Counted from the first letter of the stretch, positions 1 to 6,067 are shown. The stretch: 6,067 nucleotides of DNA from an uncultured Rhodospirillaceae bacterium (GCA_937916005.1 CALGIA010000101.1:1-6067), one strand, 5' to 3'. A program made the numbers and translations. Notes: generated by a model not told the origin, from the letters alone.

Positions 1-11
1 GTTAAGACAAT

Positions 12-58
12 TGTCCCGTTGGGACAATTCTTCAGATGTCCCGTTGGGACAGTTCTTC
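12..58. repeat. Two direct repeats, each a perfect hairpin
   Basis: A 22-nt unit occurs at 12-33 and again at 37-58, with 21 of 22 bases identical and a period of 25 nt. Each copy holds the perfect dyad TGTCCC-GTT-GGGACA. In the first copy the stem extends to 9 bp (9-17 with 21-29, AATTGTCCC pairing with GGGACAATT). A partial third copy may begin at position 1 (GTTAAGACAATT against GTTGGGACAATT). The repeats lie 38 nt past the stop codon of the minus-strand polysaccharide gene. They could be an operator pair for a gene off the left edge, an mRNA 3'-end structure, or members of a dispersed palindromic repeat family. No U-tract follows, so a standard intrinsic terminator is unlikely. The repeat itself is certain; its function is unknown. 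Confidence 0.75.
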
Positions 59-95
59 GAAATGGAGTGATTTAGACCCTCGGTCAGCAGAAGGG

Positions 96-2162
96 TCAGC
101 CGCCGGACGCCCGTGGCATATCGACATAAGGCACCGCAGCCGTGCGGACGTCAATTTCAAAAGCTTCGGGGATGATGTCGCCCAGCCCGCCGTCGGCGTT
201 TTCGGTGTACACGTACTCGGGCACCAGACGCTGGACAAGGGATAGTGTTTTTTCAGGCGTGCTTGCGCGCGCCGCCTTGGAAAGTTCATCGATCAGACGG
301 CAAAGCATCGCGTAGTCGGCGGTTCGTGGCGCTGCCAGAAGGATGCCCTTGACCTTGGTTGGTTGAAGTTCTTCGTTCGCGTGCAGAGGCTCTTCATAAA
401 GCTTTTCGCCGGGGCGCAGGCCGGTATAGACGATGTCGACATCGCGGCCGTAGCGCAGCCCCGCGAGCCTGATCATTTGGCGTGCGAGATCCTGAATCCG
501 GACCGGTTCACCCATTTCCAGCACATAAATCGTGCCGCTGGTGTCGGTGGTGCTTGATCCCAGGGCAGATGCCTGCAGAACCAGTTCGACGGCCTCCGCT
601 ATGGTCATGAAATACCGGGTGACATGGGGATGGGTTACCGTAATCGGACCGCCGGCAGCCAGTTGACGCTGGAACAGCGGGACCACGGACCCGGTAGACC
701 CCAGGACATTTCCGAACCGCACCGTAAAAAATCGAGTCCGACCATCATGGCGCTCAACTGATTGAATATCGAGCGCCTGGCAATAGCTTTCCGCGATCCG
801 TTTGGCGGCGCCCATCACATTGGTCGGGTTTACCGCCTTATCGGTCGAAATCAGAACCATCGCCTTGGCGCTGAATTCGACGCAGGCGTCGGCGATATTG
901 CGGGTCCCGACCACATTTGTCAGAATACCCTCGCATGGGTTCAGTTCGACAAGGGGGACATGTTTCATGGCAGCCGCATGGAACACTAGATCCGGCTTGC
1001 GTTCAGAAAATACTTCGCGCACACGGACCTGGTCGCGCACATCGGCCATTATCGTATGGCGGATCATGGATGGGTGCCGGGCGCCGAGCTCCATGTCGAT
1101 GTCATAAAGATGCAGTTCCGAATTATCCATCAAGGTGATCTCGGAAGGGCCGAAATCGGAAATTTGACGGACAAGTTCACTCCCGATGGATCCGCCGGCT
1201 CCGGTAACAATGACGCGCGTGTCATGCACCATCGCCGCCATGCTTTCGCGGTCCAGTATGGTCTGGGGTCGGCCGAGCAGATCTTCGATCGCGACCGGCT
1301 TGACCTCGACCCGATCGCTAATGCCGCTGCGAAGTTCTGTAAGACGTGGAATTCTGCTCAACGTAAGACCCAGCCCAATCGCTTCTTCCAACAAGGATCG
1401 GACGGCCACGGGCGACAGACTGTCTTCGGTGAGAACCAACCGCTCGGGCCGGTCGCCGCGACGTTCCAGTTCTTCGATTACCGGTGAAAGATCGTCGATT
1501 GAGCCAAGAATTTCGACACCGTGGATCGAACTGCGCAGGTTGGTTCCCATCTCGTCCACAATGCCGACAACGCGAAACGATGAATGCGAATCGCGCGCCA
1601 GGGCGCGGAGGAACAATTCGGTTCCATCTCCCGAGCCGGCAAGCAGCAAGGGCACGGTATTCTTGCCATTTGGCGCGCCGGGCGCGTTGCGGTTATCGAT
1701 GGTCATGCGCGCCATCATGCGCGGCGCGCCCAGCAGGGAAACCGAGATGAACCAGCTGATCGCAAGCGCTTCAATGGGAAGCTTCGACAGGTCGGCTGAC
1801 AAAAAATAAAGCGGAACGAACAAGGCCGTGGCAATCGTCATGGATTTGGCGATCGACACCATGTCGGGCAGCGAGGCGTAGCGCCACAGGCTACGATACA
1901 GGCGTGTGAACGAAAAAGTGCCCGCCGACACCAGAAGGTAACAAAGAATTCCCTTCCATACAGGCGCCTCGAACGCGACCAGAAACTGCCAACCGGCTTG
2001 AAGATATAATGCCGCGACAAATGCGAAACCGGCCATCAAAACATCATGTGTGTAGGCGGCGGACGCCCGTATGTTACGGGGCCGCAATAGGGCGGCTAAT
2101 CCGCCGAAATAGGCCTTGATTACCTGGGAGTTACTGTTCTCGTACGGTTCTAACGACGACAT
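96..2162 (-). CDS. Membrane-anchored nucleoside-diphosphate sugar 4,6-dehydratase/epimerase (CapD/WbpM/PglF-like)
   Basis: This 688-residue protein probably converts UDP-GlcNAc (or a related UDP sugar) to a 4-keto-6-deoxy sugar at the inner membrane, feeding capsule, O-antigen or exopolysaccharide synthesis. Four hydrophobic segments lie near residues 40-60, 70-86, 106-123 and 131-147. A CoA-binding-like Rossmann domain follows (about 167-300; LLLAGSGDG at 172-180). The catalytic short-chain dehydrogenase-type domain runs from about 314, with the NAD(P) loop TGAGGSIGSE at 320-329, FHAAAMKHVP at 394-403 and ISTDKA at 438-443. The usual YxxxK is M450-G-A-A-K454, as in the long WbpM-type enzymes with an altered Ser-Met-Lys triad. 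GLRPGEKLYEE at 581-591 is the family's C-terminal signature. Length matches the long membrane-bound class. The ATG start has AGGA (2172-2175) nine nt upstream. It is transcribed divergently from the catabolic genes, so is probably unrelated to them. Family certain; exact sugar substrate unknown. Confidence 0.95.
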   Translation of the reverse strand: MSSLEPYENSNSQVIKAYFGGLAALLRPRNIRASAAYTHDVLMAGFAFVAALYLQAGWQFLVAFEAPVWKGILCYLLVSAGTFSFTRLYRSLWRYASLPDMVSIAKSMTIATALFVPLYFLSADLSKLPIEALAISWFISVSLLGAPRMMARMTIDNRNAPGAPNGKNTVPLLLAGSGDGTELFLRALARDSHSSFRVVGIVDEMGTNLRSSIHGVEILGSIDDLSPVIEELERRGDRPERLVLTEDSLSPVAVRSLLEEAIGLGLTLSRIPRLTELRSGISDRVEVKPVAIEDLLGRPQTILDRESMAAMVHDTRVIVTGAGGSIGSELVRQISDFGPSEITLMDNSELHLYDIDMELGARHPSMIRHTIMADVRDQVRVREVFSERKPDLVFHAAAMKHVPLVELNPCEGILTNVVGTRNIADACVEFSAKAMVLISTDKAVNPTNVMGAAKRIAESYCQALDIQSVERHDGRTRFFTVRFGNVLGSTGSVVPLFQRQLAAGGPITVTHPHVTRYFMTIAEAVELVLQASALGSSTTDTSGTIYVLEMGEPVRIQDLARQMIRLAGLRYGRDVDIVYTGLRPGEKLYEEPLHANEELQPTKVKGILLAAPRTADYAMLCRLIDELSKAARASTPEKTLSLVQRLVPEYVYTENADGGLGDIIPEAFEIDVRTAAVPYVDMPRASGG

Positions 2163-2335
2163 GCGGGGCGATCCTGACTACAGATGGGATAAATTATTAT
2201 TTGCGTATGGCGTATCAGTGTCCTCGCATCATTCATGCAATTATCGGGCCAACCCATGGAATCATATAACTCATTGAAAATAAGCTATATTTTTGCAAAA
2301 AATTAGGTTCTCACTGAGCATTTTTCCTGTTTTAG

Positions 2336-2371
2336 GGCAGTATTTGCCGGGTGTTTATGGCAGTAATTGCC
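2336..2371. promoter_or_regulatory. Candidate operator: tandem GGCA-N5-TGCC dyads
   Basis: GGCAGTATTTGCCG (2336-2349) and GGCAGTAATTGCCG (2359-2372) differ at one base of 14. Each is an inverted repeat GGCA-N5-TGCC, and the copies start 23 bp apart, close to two helical turns. Paired, phased dyads of this kind are typical of cooperative dimer binding by a transcription factor. They lie about 140-170 bp upstream of the dioxygenase start, so control of the catabolic operon is the natural reading, but the divergent polysaccharide gene is also within reach. No regulator gene is present in the window, so the binding protein is unknown. Confidence 0.45.
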
Positions 2372-2497
2372 GAATTTCCCCGGATCCGGTCCGGCGCTTC
2401 GGGGCCCCCGACAAGCCATCCGGCCTTTGAACCAAGCCTCGTGGGCGCTATCATGGGGCAATTCAGGAACGACGGACGCCGCTCGATGACCGGGCGC

Positions 2498-2504
2498 GGG
2501 AGGA
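2498..2504 (+). promoter_or_regulatory. Ribosome binding site deciding the dioxygenase start
   Basis: GGGAGGA is a strong Shine-Dalgarno sequence followed by two consecutive in-frame ATG codons at 2505 and 2508. GGAGG (2499-2503) leaves one nt before the first ATG and four before the second. The second ATG is therefore the more plausible start, though the choice changes the protein by one methionine only. Confidence 0.65.
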
Positions 2505-2507
2505 ATG

Positions 2508-3362
2508 ATGATAAAACTGGTCGATATTCGATATGTCAGGCTCGGCACGCGGAATCTGGACGAAGCCGTATCCTATGCCACGGAAACGCTCGGGCTCGAA
2601 CTGGTCGGGCGGGAAAACGGCCGGGCCTATGTCCGGGGCGACAATCGTGATCACAATATCTGCTATTTCCAAGGCGATCCGGACGATCATACCCTTGCCT
2701 TCGAGGTGCTGACCCGTACCGAACTCGACGCCGCCGCCGCCCAGCTGGAAAGCGCCGGACACGCTGTCCATATAGGTTCCGATGAGGAATGCGCGGAACG
2801 CCGCGTACTGGCCTTCATCAATTTCAGGGACCCGACGGGCAACGGCATCGATCTTGTGCTGCGGCCTTTTCATAGCGGGGTGCGGTATTTCCCAAGCCGC
2901 GACGCGGGTATCACTGAATTCAACCATGTCGGGCTGCGCACCACGGACGCGCCCAGGGACGAGGAATTCTGGTGCACCCATTTCAACATTCACGCGAATG
3001 ACTGGATCGGCCCGGCGCCGCTGTTGAGCTTCGACAAGATGCATCATCGTCTGGCCCTGTTTCCCGCATCCGGGCCGGGCATTCAGCACATCAATTTCCA
3101 GGTGGAAAGCACCGACGACATCATGCGGTCCTATTATTTCCTGACCGAGCGCCAGGTGAAAATCGTATTTGGTCCGGGACGCCACGCGACATCCGGCGCA
3201 CAATTTCTCTATTTCGATGGACCGGATGGGATGGTGTATGAATATTCCCACGGGGTGCGTATGATCGAGGATCCGGATTATCGCCCAAAGCAGTATCCGT
3301 TCACGCCGGAATCGTTCTGTGTCTGGGGATCAAAACCCGATATTCCGGAATTTCAAAGCTGA
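2508..3362 (+). CDS. Type I extradiol ring-cleavage dioxygenase (VOC superfamily)
   Basis: This 284-residue protein probably opens a catechol-type ring next to its hydroxyls (meta cleavage), using Fe(II) or Mn(II) and O2 in the cytoplasm. It has the two-domain vicinal-oxygen-chelate layout: an N-terminal non-catalytic half (about 3-120) and a C-terminal catalytic half (about 136-250). Metal ligands are visible as His140 (FNHVGLRT), His194 (GIQHINFQ) and Glu245 (MVYEYSHG). They correspond to His146, His210 and Glu260 of biphenyl-type BphC. The second-shell catalytic residues also match: His180 (MHHRLALF), His226 (GPGRHATSG) and Tyr235. Spacings His226-Tyr235 (9) and Tyr235-Glu245 (10) equal those of BphC. 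Length fits the class. It is first of three co-directional genes, 26 nt before the aldolase-fold gene. Function as an extradiol dioxygenase is well supported; the ring substrate is not, though its neighbours suggest a carboxylated catechol. Confidence 0.9.
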   Translation: MIKLVDIRYVRLGTRNLDEAVSYATETLGLELVGRENGRAYVRGDNRDHNICYFQGDPDDHTLAFEVLTRTELDAAAAQLESAGHAVHIGSDEECAERRVLAFINFRDPTGNGIDLVLRPFHSGVRYFPSRDAGITEFNHVGLRTTDAPRDEEFWCTHFNIHANDWIGPAPLLSFDKMHHRLALFPASGPGIQHINFQVESTDDIMRSYYFLTERQVKIVFGPGRHATSGAQFLYFDGPDGMVYEYSHGVRMIEDPDYRPKQYPFTPESFCVWGSKPDIPEFQS

Positions 3363-3377
3363 ACCGACGGCTTTAGT

Positions 3378-3382
3378 GAGGA
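3378..3382 (+). promoter_or_regulatory. Ribosome binding site deciding the aldolase-fold gene start
   Basis: GAGGA lies six nt before the ATG at 3389. An in-frame TTG directly upstream (3386) would give only three nt of spacing, so the ATG is preferred. Confidence 0.7.
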
Positions 3383-3388
3383 ATATTG

Positions 3389-4087
3389 ATGGCTGAAACA
3401 GAGTTTGGCGTTCAGGGCGAACCGATCGAACGAACGCAGATAAGGGTCAGAAAGGCCGCCCGCGCGCTTGGCCGGCACGGGTTGGGCCATGCCTACGGCC
3501 ATATCAGCGCCCGGTTGGACGCTGACAGCTTTCTGGTCTGCGTCGCCAAGCCCATGGGCAATATCGCGCCAGGCGAGGACGGCGTCGTGGTTCCGGTCGA
3601 CGGACCGCTGCCGGACGGTGTGCTGGGCGAGGTGCGCTGCCATCAGCAGATCTATCGCCGCCGGCCTGAAGTCGGCGGTATCTGCCGGACATTTCTGCGT
3701 GATGTCATGACCTTGTCGACCATGGGCCTGACGCCCCGGCCGCTGCACGGATTCGCCAGCTATTTCGCCCCTAGGCCACCTTTGTGGGATGACCCATTGC
3801 TGTTGCGCAATGACGAGGCCGCGTCCAGGCTCGCCGATCAGCTTGGCGATTCGCGGGCAATTGTCATGCGCGGCAACGGCGTGGTGCTGACCGGGGCGAC
3901 GGTCGAGGAGAGCATCGTCATGGCGTTCTATCTGGAGGAAGCGGCCAAGACCGAACTCGCCGTGATGGCGGCTGGGATCGAACCGGTGGTTCTCACGCCA
4001 GAACAGGCCGAGGCGCGCGCGGTGTCATCGGGCAGGATCTATGAACGCATGTGGGATTACCTGACCCACGGCGACCCGGAAATCTGA
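3389..4087 (+). CDS. Class II aldolase/adducin family protein lacking the metal-binding histidines
   Basis: The 232-residue protein has the class II aldolase/adducin fold and is of normal length. Family marks are GHAYGHISAR (33-42), the Glu81 region GEVRCHQQIYRRRPEV (80-95) and the C-terminal RGNGVVLTGATVEES (161-175). In L-fuculose-1-phosphate aldolase Glu73 is catalytic and His92, His94 and His155 bind zinc. The same spacings from Glu81 here land exactly on Arg100, Phe102 and Asn163, so the glutamate is kept and all three ligands are gone. The reading frame is intact. Relatives next to extradiol dioxygenases include decarboxylases of carboxylated ring-cleavage products, such as CmtD of p-cumate degradation, so a decarboxylase or similar role in the same pathway is the likely ancestry. 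With no metal site it may use a different mechanism or be a non-catalytic partner. It lies 26 nt after the dioxygenase and 60 nt before the amidohydrolase. Fold confident, reaction unknown. Confidence 0.85.
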   Translation: MAETEFGVQGEPIERTQIRVRKAARALGRHGLGHAYGHISARLDADSFLVCVAKPMGNIAPGEDGVVVPVDGPLPDGVLGEVRCHQQIYRRRPEVGGICRTFLRDVMTLSTMGLTPRPLHGFASYFAPRPPLWDDPLLLRNDEAASRLADQLGDSRAIVMRGNGVVLTGATVEESIVMAFYLEEAAKTELAVMAAGIEPVVLTPEQAEARAVSSGRIYERMWDYLTHGDPEI

Positions 4088-4134
4088 AGTTGGAAATTCT
4101 TGCTTACAAGCTACACTGAGTTCGAAACCCAATT

Positions 4135-4140
4135 GGTGGA
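4135..4140 (+). promoter_or_regulatory. Ribosome binding site deciding the amidohydrolase start
   Basis: GGTGGA sits seven nt before the ATG at 4148. An in-frame TTG at 4100 would add 16 residues rich in nothing recognisable and has a poorer upstream match (TTGGAAATTC), so the ATG is preferred. Confidence 0.65.
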
Positions 4141-4147
4141 TAAAAAC

Positions 4148-5389
4148 ATGGCAAATGAGACCCGGAACACGACGACCGATCCATTGCAGGAAATGGACCG
4201 CCAGACGCCGACCGATGAAATGCTGGCGCATGCGGCGCGGCAATCGCGGGACAAAGGGCTCGATGATGTTCTGGTCATCGACGTGGACGCCCATCATTTC
4301 GAAACATCGTCCTGGGCCCAGGTCGTTGAATATATTGAAGACCCCGTGTGGCGGCATATCGCCAAAAGCTTCGAGCGGCCCGACGGCAGCAATCCCGGCG
4401 CGCTCACCAATTACCAGCCCGGATATAATTATCAGAATGTCGCCGGGCGTATTCCCCATTCGGGCGGATTGCGCGGCGAAGTCATTGACGACAAAACCGT
4501 GCATCGCGATGTGGTTCTCGCGCGCCGATCCATGGATGCGCTGTCGATCGACTACCAGGTCATCTTTCCGACCCCCATGCTGGGTCTCGGGCTGCATCCC
4601 AGCGGCGAGCAGGAGGTCGCGCTGGCATTCGCCTATAACCGCTGGCTGACCCAGGAAGTCCTCCCCGGCGATGACCGGCTGACCACTCTGATCTATCTGC
4701 CGTTCAACGATCCGGAGGCCAGCCTGCGCACGGTCGAGGAATTCGCCGGCAAGCCCGGGGTCGCGGGCTTCAACGTGACCTCGGTGCGCTACAAGCCGGT
4801 GCATCACAATCAATATATGAAAGTCTATGCCGCGATTGAGGAATCGGGCCTGCCGCTTGGATTCCATGCCGGCCCGACCTGGGACGACCAGTGGATGCGC
4901 CAGATTGACCGCTTCATCGGCGTACACGCCTTGTCCTTCGTGCTGTGCAACATGGTGCATTTGACCAACTGGGTACTGCACGGCTTGCCGGAACGGTTTC
5001 CCAAGATGCCCGTGGTCTGGATCGAAAGCGGCCTCGCCTGGATCCCGTTCATGATGCAGCGGCTCGACAATGAATATCTGATGCGGTCGTCGGAAGCGCC
5101 GCTTCTGAAAAAGCTGCCGAGCGATTACATCAGGGACATGTTCTTCACATCGCAGCCGATCGAGGCGCACAATCCGAAATTGCTTGAATCGACGCTGGTC
5201 GCCATGAACGCCGGCACCCAGCTTCTTTATGCTTCCGATTGGCCCCACTGGGATTTCGATTCACCCAGCTCGATCTGGGATATCCCGTGCCTCACCGAAC
5301 AGGAAAAACGAAATATCCTCGGCGGCAACGCCAACCGTATCTTCAAGCTCGCCCCGGAAGGCGCAACCCGGAAACAGGCCGCCGAATAG
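4148..5389 (+). CDS. Metal-dependent amidohydrolase (amidohydrolase 2 / ACMSD-like superfamily)
   Basis: The 413-residue protein belongs to the TIM-barrel amidohydrolases that include ACMSD, gamma-resorcylate decarboxylase and related decarboxylases and hydrolases of aromatic or ring-cleavage acids. Visible metal-site motifs are DVDAHHFE (45-52; likely Asp47 and His49), GFHAGP (238-243; His240) and ASDWPHWDFD (362-371; Asp364). Gamma-resorcylate decarboxylase has Glu8, His10, His164 and Asp287; the His-to-Asp spacing (124 here, 123 there) fits well, and the acidic-x-His first motif resembles it more than the HxH of ACMSD. VVWIESGLAWIPF (289-301) is the usual conserved glutamate strand. About 40 polar residues precede the first motif, where family members usually have only a few. 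It is last of the three co-directional genes and followed 16 nt later by a terminator. It could decarboxylate a ring acid or hydrolyse a lactone or ring-cleavage product; the sequence cannot decide which. Confidence 0.9.
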   Translation: MANETRNTTTDPLQEMDRQTPTDEMLAHAARQSRDKGLDDVLVIDVDAHHFETSSWAQVVEYIEDPVWRHIAKSFERPDGSNPGALTNYQPGYNYQNVAGRIPHSGGLRGEVIDDKTVHRDVVLARRSMDALSIDYQVIFPTPMLGLGLHPSGEQEVALAFAYNRWLTQEVLPGDDRLTTLIYLPFNDPEASLRTVEEFAGKPGVAGFNVTSVRYKPVHHNQYMKVYAAIEESGLPLGFHAGPTWDDQWMRQIDRFIGVHALSFVLCNMVHLTNWVLHGLPERFPKMPVVWIESGLAWIPFMMQRLDNEYLMRSSEAPLLKKLPSDYIRDMFFTSQPIEAHNPKLLESTLVAMNAGTQLLYASDWPHWDFDSPSSIWDIPCLTEQEKRNILGGNANRIFKLAPEGATRKQAAE

Positions 5390-5405
5390 GCGCGGACATC
5401 ATGAC

Positions 5406-5440
5406 AAAAAAGAGGCTGCCTATCCGGCAGCCTCTTTTTT
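5406..5440. terminator. Bidirectional intrinsic terminator
   Basis: The perfect 9-bp stem GAGGCTGCC (5412-5420) / GGCAGCCTC (5426-5434) encloses a 5-nt loop. It is flanked by six A (5406-5411) and six T (5435-5440). Transcripts from either strand thus end in a GC-rich hairpin plus U-tract. It lies between the converging amidohydrolase (stop 16 nt to the left) and the TRAP gene (stop 22 nt to the right) and should serve both. Confidence 0.93.
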
Positions 5441-5462
5441 GTGGGTAGCTGATCCGGTCCGG

Positions 5463-6067
5463 TTACTTTCCGGCGCGGATGTCTTTTAGAATTCGGGTCA
5501 GGGCCGCATATTTTTTTGCGCCGTTCTTTGTCTTGGCGATCCAGGCATCGTGCACCGGTTTCGCCTCGGCGGCTTGTTGCGCGATTTCGGCTTCGCTGGC
5601 CGTGACGATGCTGCGCTCGCCTTTTTTCTTGATGATGTCCAGCGCGCGGCGCGAGAAATTGTCGAAGCCCTTGCCGCCCAGATGAGCGGTATATTCGCCG
5701 CCGAATTTGTTGATCGCGGCCTTCGCCTTAGCGGGCAGTCCGTTCCACTTACCCTTGTTCATGGCGACCATCGCGGGAGTGGTGCCGAGCGGGGTCGTGT
5801 AATGATAGGCGGCCACGTTGTGGATACGGAAGACCAATGCGCCGCCCCATCCGAGCAAGGCGCCGTCAACCACGCCGCGGCTGATGGATTCGGTCAATTG
5901 GGTGACCGGCATGCCAATGGGAATCCCGCCGAAATGCTTTATGGTCGAGGCATAGACCGGTCCGGCGGAACGTATTTTCATGCCCTTGAGGTCGGCGAGG
6001 GATTTCAATGGCTTCCTGGTGTGAACGACATTCGGATCAGTTGAGAAAAATCCGATGGTCTTGGTGG
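5463..6067 (-). CDS. dctP: TRAP transporter solute-binding protein, DctP family (5' end off the window)
   Basis: The C-terminal 200 residues of a periplasmic solute receptor for a TRAP transporter are visible; the frame stays open to the right edge, so the N-terminus and signal peptide are missing. Reading in from the edge, the protein shows HTRKPLKSLADLKGMKIR, the standard DctP segment. Its last arginine (visible residue 32) corresponds to the conserved one that salt-bridges the ligand carboxylate. This is followed by GGIPIGMPVTQL and RGVVDGALLGW, the family's hinge and binding-site region. The C-terminal part is lysine- and alanine-rich helix, as usual. An apparent TTG start near 6008 lies in the middle of a conserved stretch and is not real. 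The receptor delivers an organic acid to DctQ/DctM membrane subunits, which would lie to the right. Facing an aromatic-catabolism operon, it may import that operon's substrate (inference). Confidence 0.93.
   Translation of the reverse strand, partial: TKTIGFFSTDPNVVHTRKPLKSLADLKGMKIRSAGPVYASTIKHFGGIPIGMPVTQLTESISRGVVDGALLGWGGALVFRIHNVAAYHYTTPLGTTPAMVAMNKGKWNGLPAKAKAAINKFGGEYTAHLGGKGFDNFSRRALDIIKKKGERSIVTASEAEIAQQAAEAKPVHDAWIAKTKNGAKKYAALTRILKDIRAGK

Larger units (their letters stand above)
2163..2507. other. Divergent intergenic region, no gene
   Basis: About 345 bp separate the two divergent start codons, room for promoters in both directions. The left two thirds (roughly 2190-2345) are AT-rich against a GC-rich background, as expected for promoter DNA. 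I could not find a convincing -35/-10 pair on either strand. Structures seen are the GGCA-N5-TGCC dyad pair (2336-2371), a GCAT-N5-ATGC dyad (2226-2238), an AT-rich inverted repeat AAAATA/TATTTT (2277-2293) and the 10-bp palindrome CCGGATCCGG (2380-2389). Short open frames here have no ribosome binding site or recognisable protein and run into the neighbouring gene out of frame. Confidence 0.6.

Noticed and set aside
12..58. CRISPR array or rho-independent terminator at the left edge
   Set aside because: Only two units with a 3-nt gap between them, so there are no spacers; no T- or A-tract beside the hairpins.
1..75. Open plus-strand frames running in from the left edge to stops near 70-75
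   Set aside because: About 24 codons over a tandem repeat region; no recognisable protein end, and the repeats alone would explain the open frames.
1056..1809. Long plus-strand open frames opposite the dehydratase gene
   Set aside because: They overlap one another and lie wholly within the minus-strand gene with its intact Rossmann and catalytic motifs.
2212..2240. Possible sigma-70 promoter for the dehydratase on the minus strand (TTGCAT, 17 nt, TGATAC)
   Set aside because: The -10 box matches the consensus at only two of six bases, so it is not supportable.
2383..2394. GATCCGGTCCGG occurs here and again at 5451-5462, both intergenic
   Set aside because: A 12-nt match is expected about once by chance in a window of this size, and the flanks do not match.
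2463..3251. 262-codon open frame antisense to the dioxygenase
   Set aside because: The plus-strand frame carries all extradiol active-site residues; the antisense frame is a by-product of codon bias.
4100..4147. TTG start extending the amidohydrolase by 16 residues
   Set aside because: The ATG at 4148 has a better-placed GGTGGA and the extension adds no recognisable sequence.
4025..5248. 407-codon open frame antisense to the amidohydrolase
   Set aside because: It is an exact shadow of a well-recognised gene in GC-rich DNA; its translation resembles no known fold and there is no ribosome binding site.

Overview
The window looks like a GC-rich proteobacterial chromosome, most likely an alphaproteobacterium. 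That placement rests on base composition, strong third-position GC bias, protein style and the presence of a TRAP transporter; no marker gene is present to fix the taxon. Five protein genes are visible, one of them cut by the right edge. No RNA gene, insertion sequence, CRISPR array or transposase is seen.

Left part (1-2162): a complete minus-strand gene encodes a membrane-anchored nucleotide-sugar 4,6-dehydratase of the WbpM/PglF/CapD type, a surface-polysaccharide gene. Past its stop codon, at the extreme left edge, lie two near-identical 22-nt direct repeats, each of which is a perfect hairpin (TGTCCC-GTT-GGGACA).

Middle (2163-2507): a divergent intergenic region of about 340 bp. It is AT-rich on the left and carries a pair of GGCA-N5-TGCC dyads 23 bp apart, which look like an operator for the plus-strand genes.

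Right-centre (2508-5389): three plus-strand genes with short gaps (26 and 60 nt), each with its own Shine-Dalgarno sequence, look like one catabolic operon. They encode a two-domain type I extradiol ring-cleavage dioxygenase with all active-site residues present, a class II aldolase/adducin-fold protein, and a metal-dependent amidohydrolase of the ACMSD / gamma-resorcylate decarboxylase superfamily. A bidirectional terminator (5406-5440) closes the operon. Converging on it from the right is the 3' end of a DctP-type TRAP solute-binding protein, a family that usually imports organic or aromatic acids.

Reading them together (inference): an aromatic carboxylic acid may be imported, its catechol-type intermediate cleaved by the extradiol dioxygenase, and the product decarboxylated or hydrolysed by the other two enzymes. 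This resembles the pairing of an extradiol dioxygenase with a class II aldolase-fold decarboxylase in p-cumate degradation (CmtC/CmtD). The most unusual point is that the aldolase-fold protein has lost all three histidines that bind the divalent metal in this family (Arg100, Phe102 and Asn163 stand in their places) but keeps the glutamate. It may therefore be a metal-independent enzyme, or a pseudoenzyme working with the dioxygenase or the amidohydrolase.
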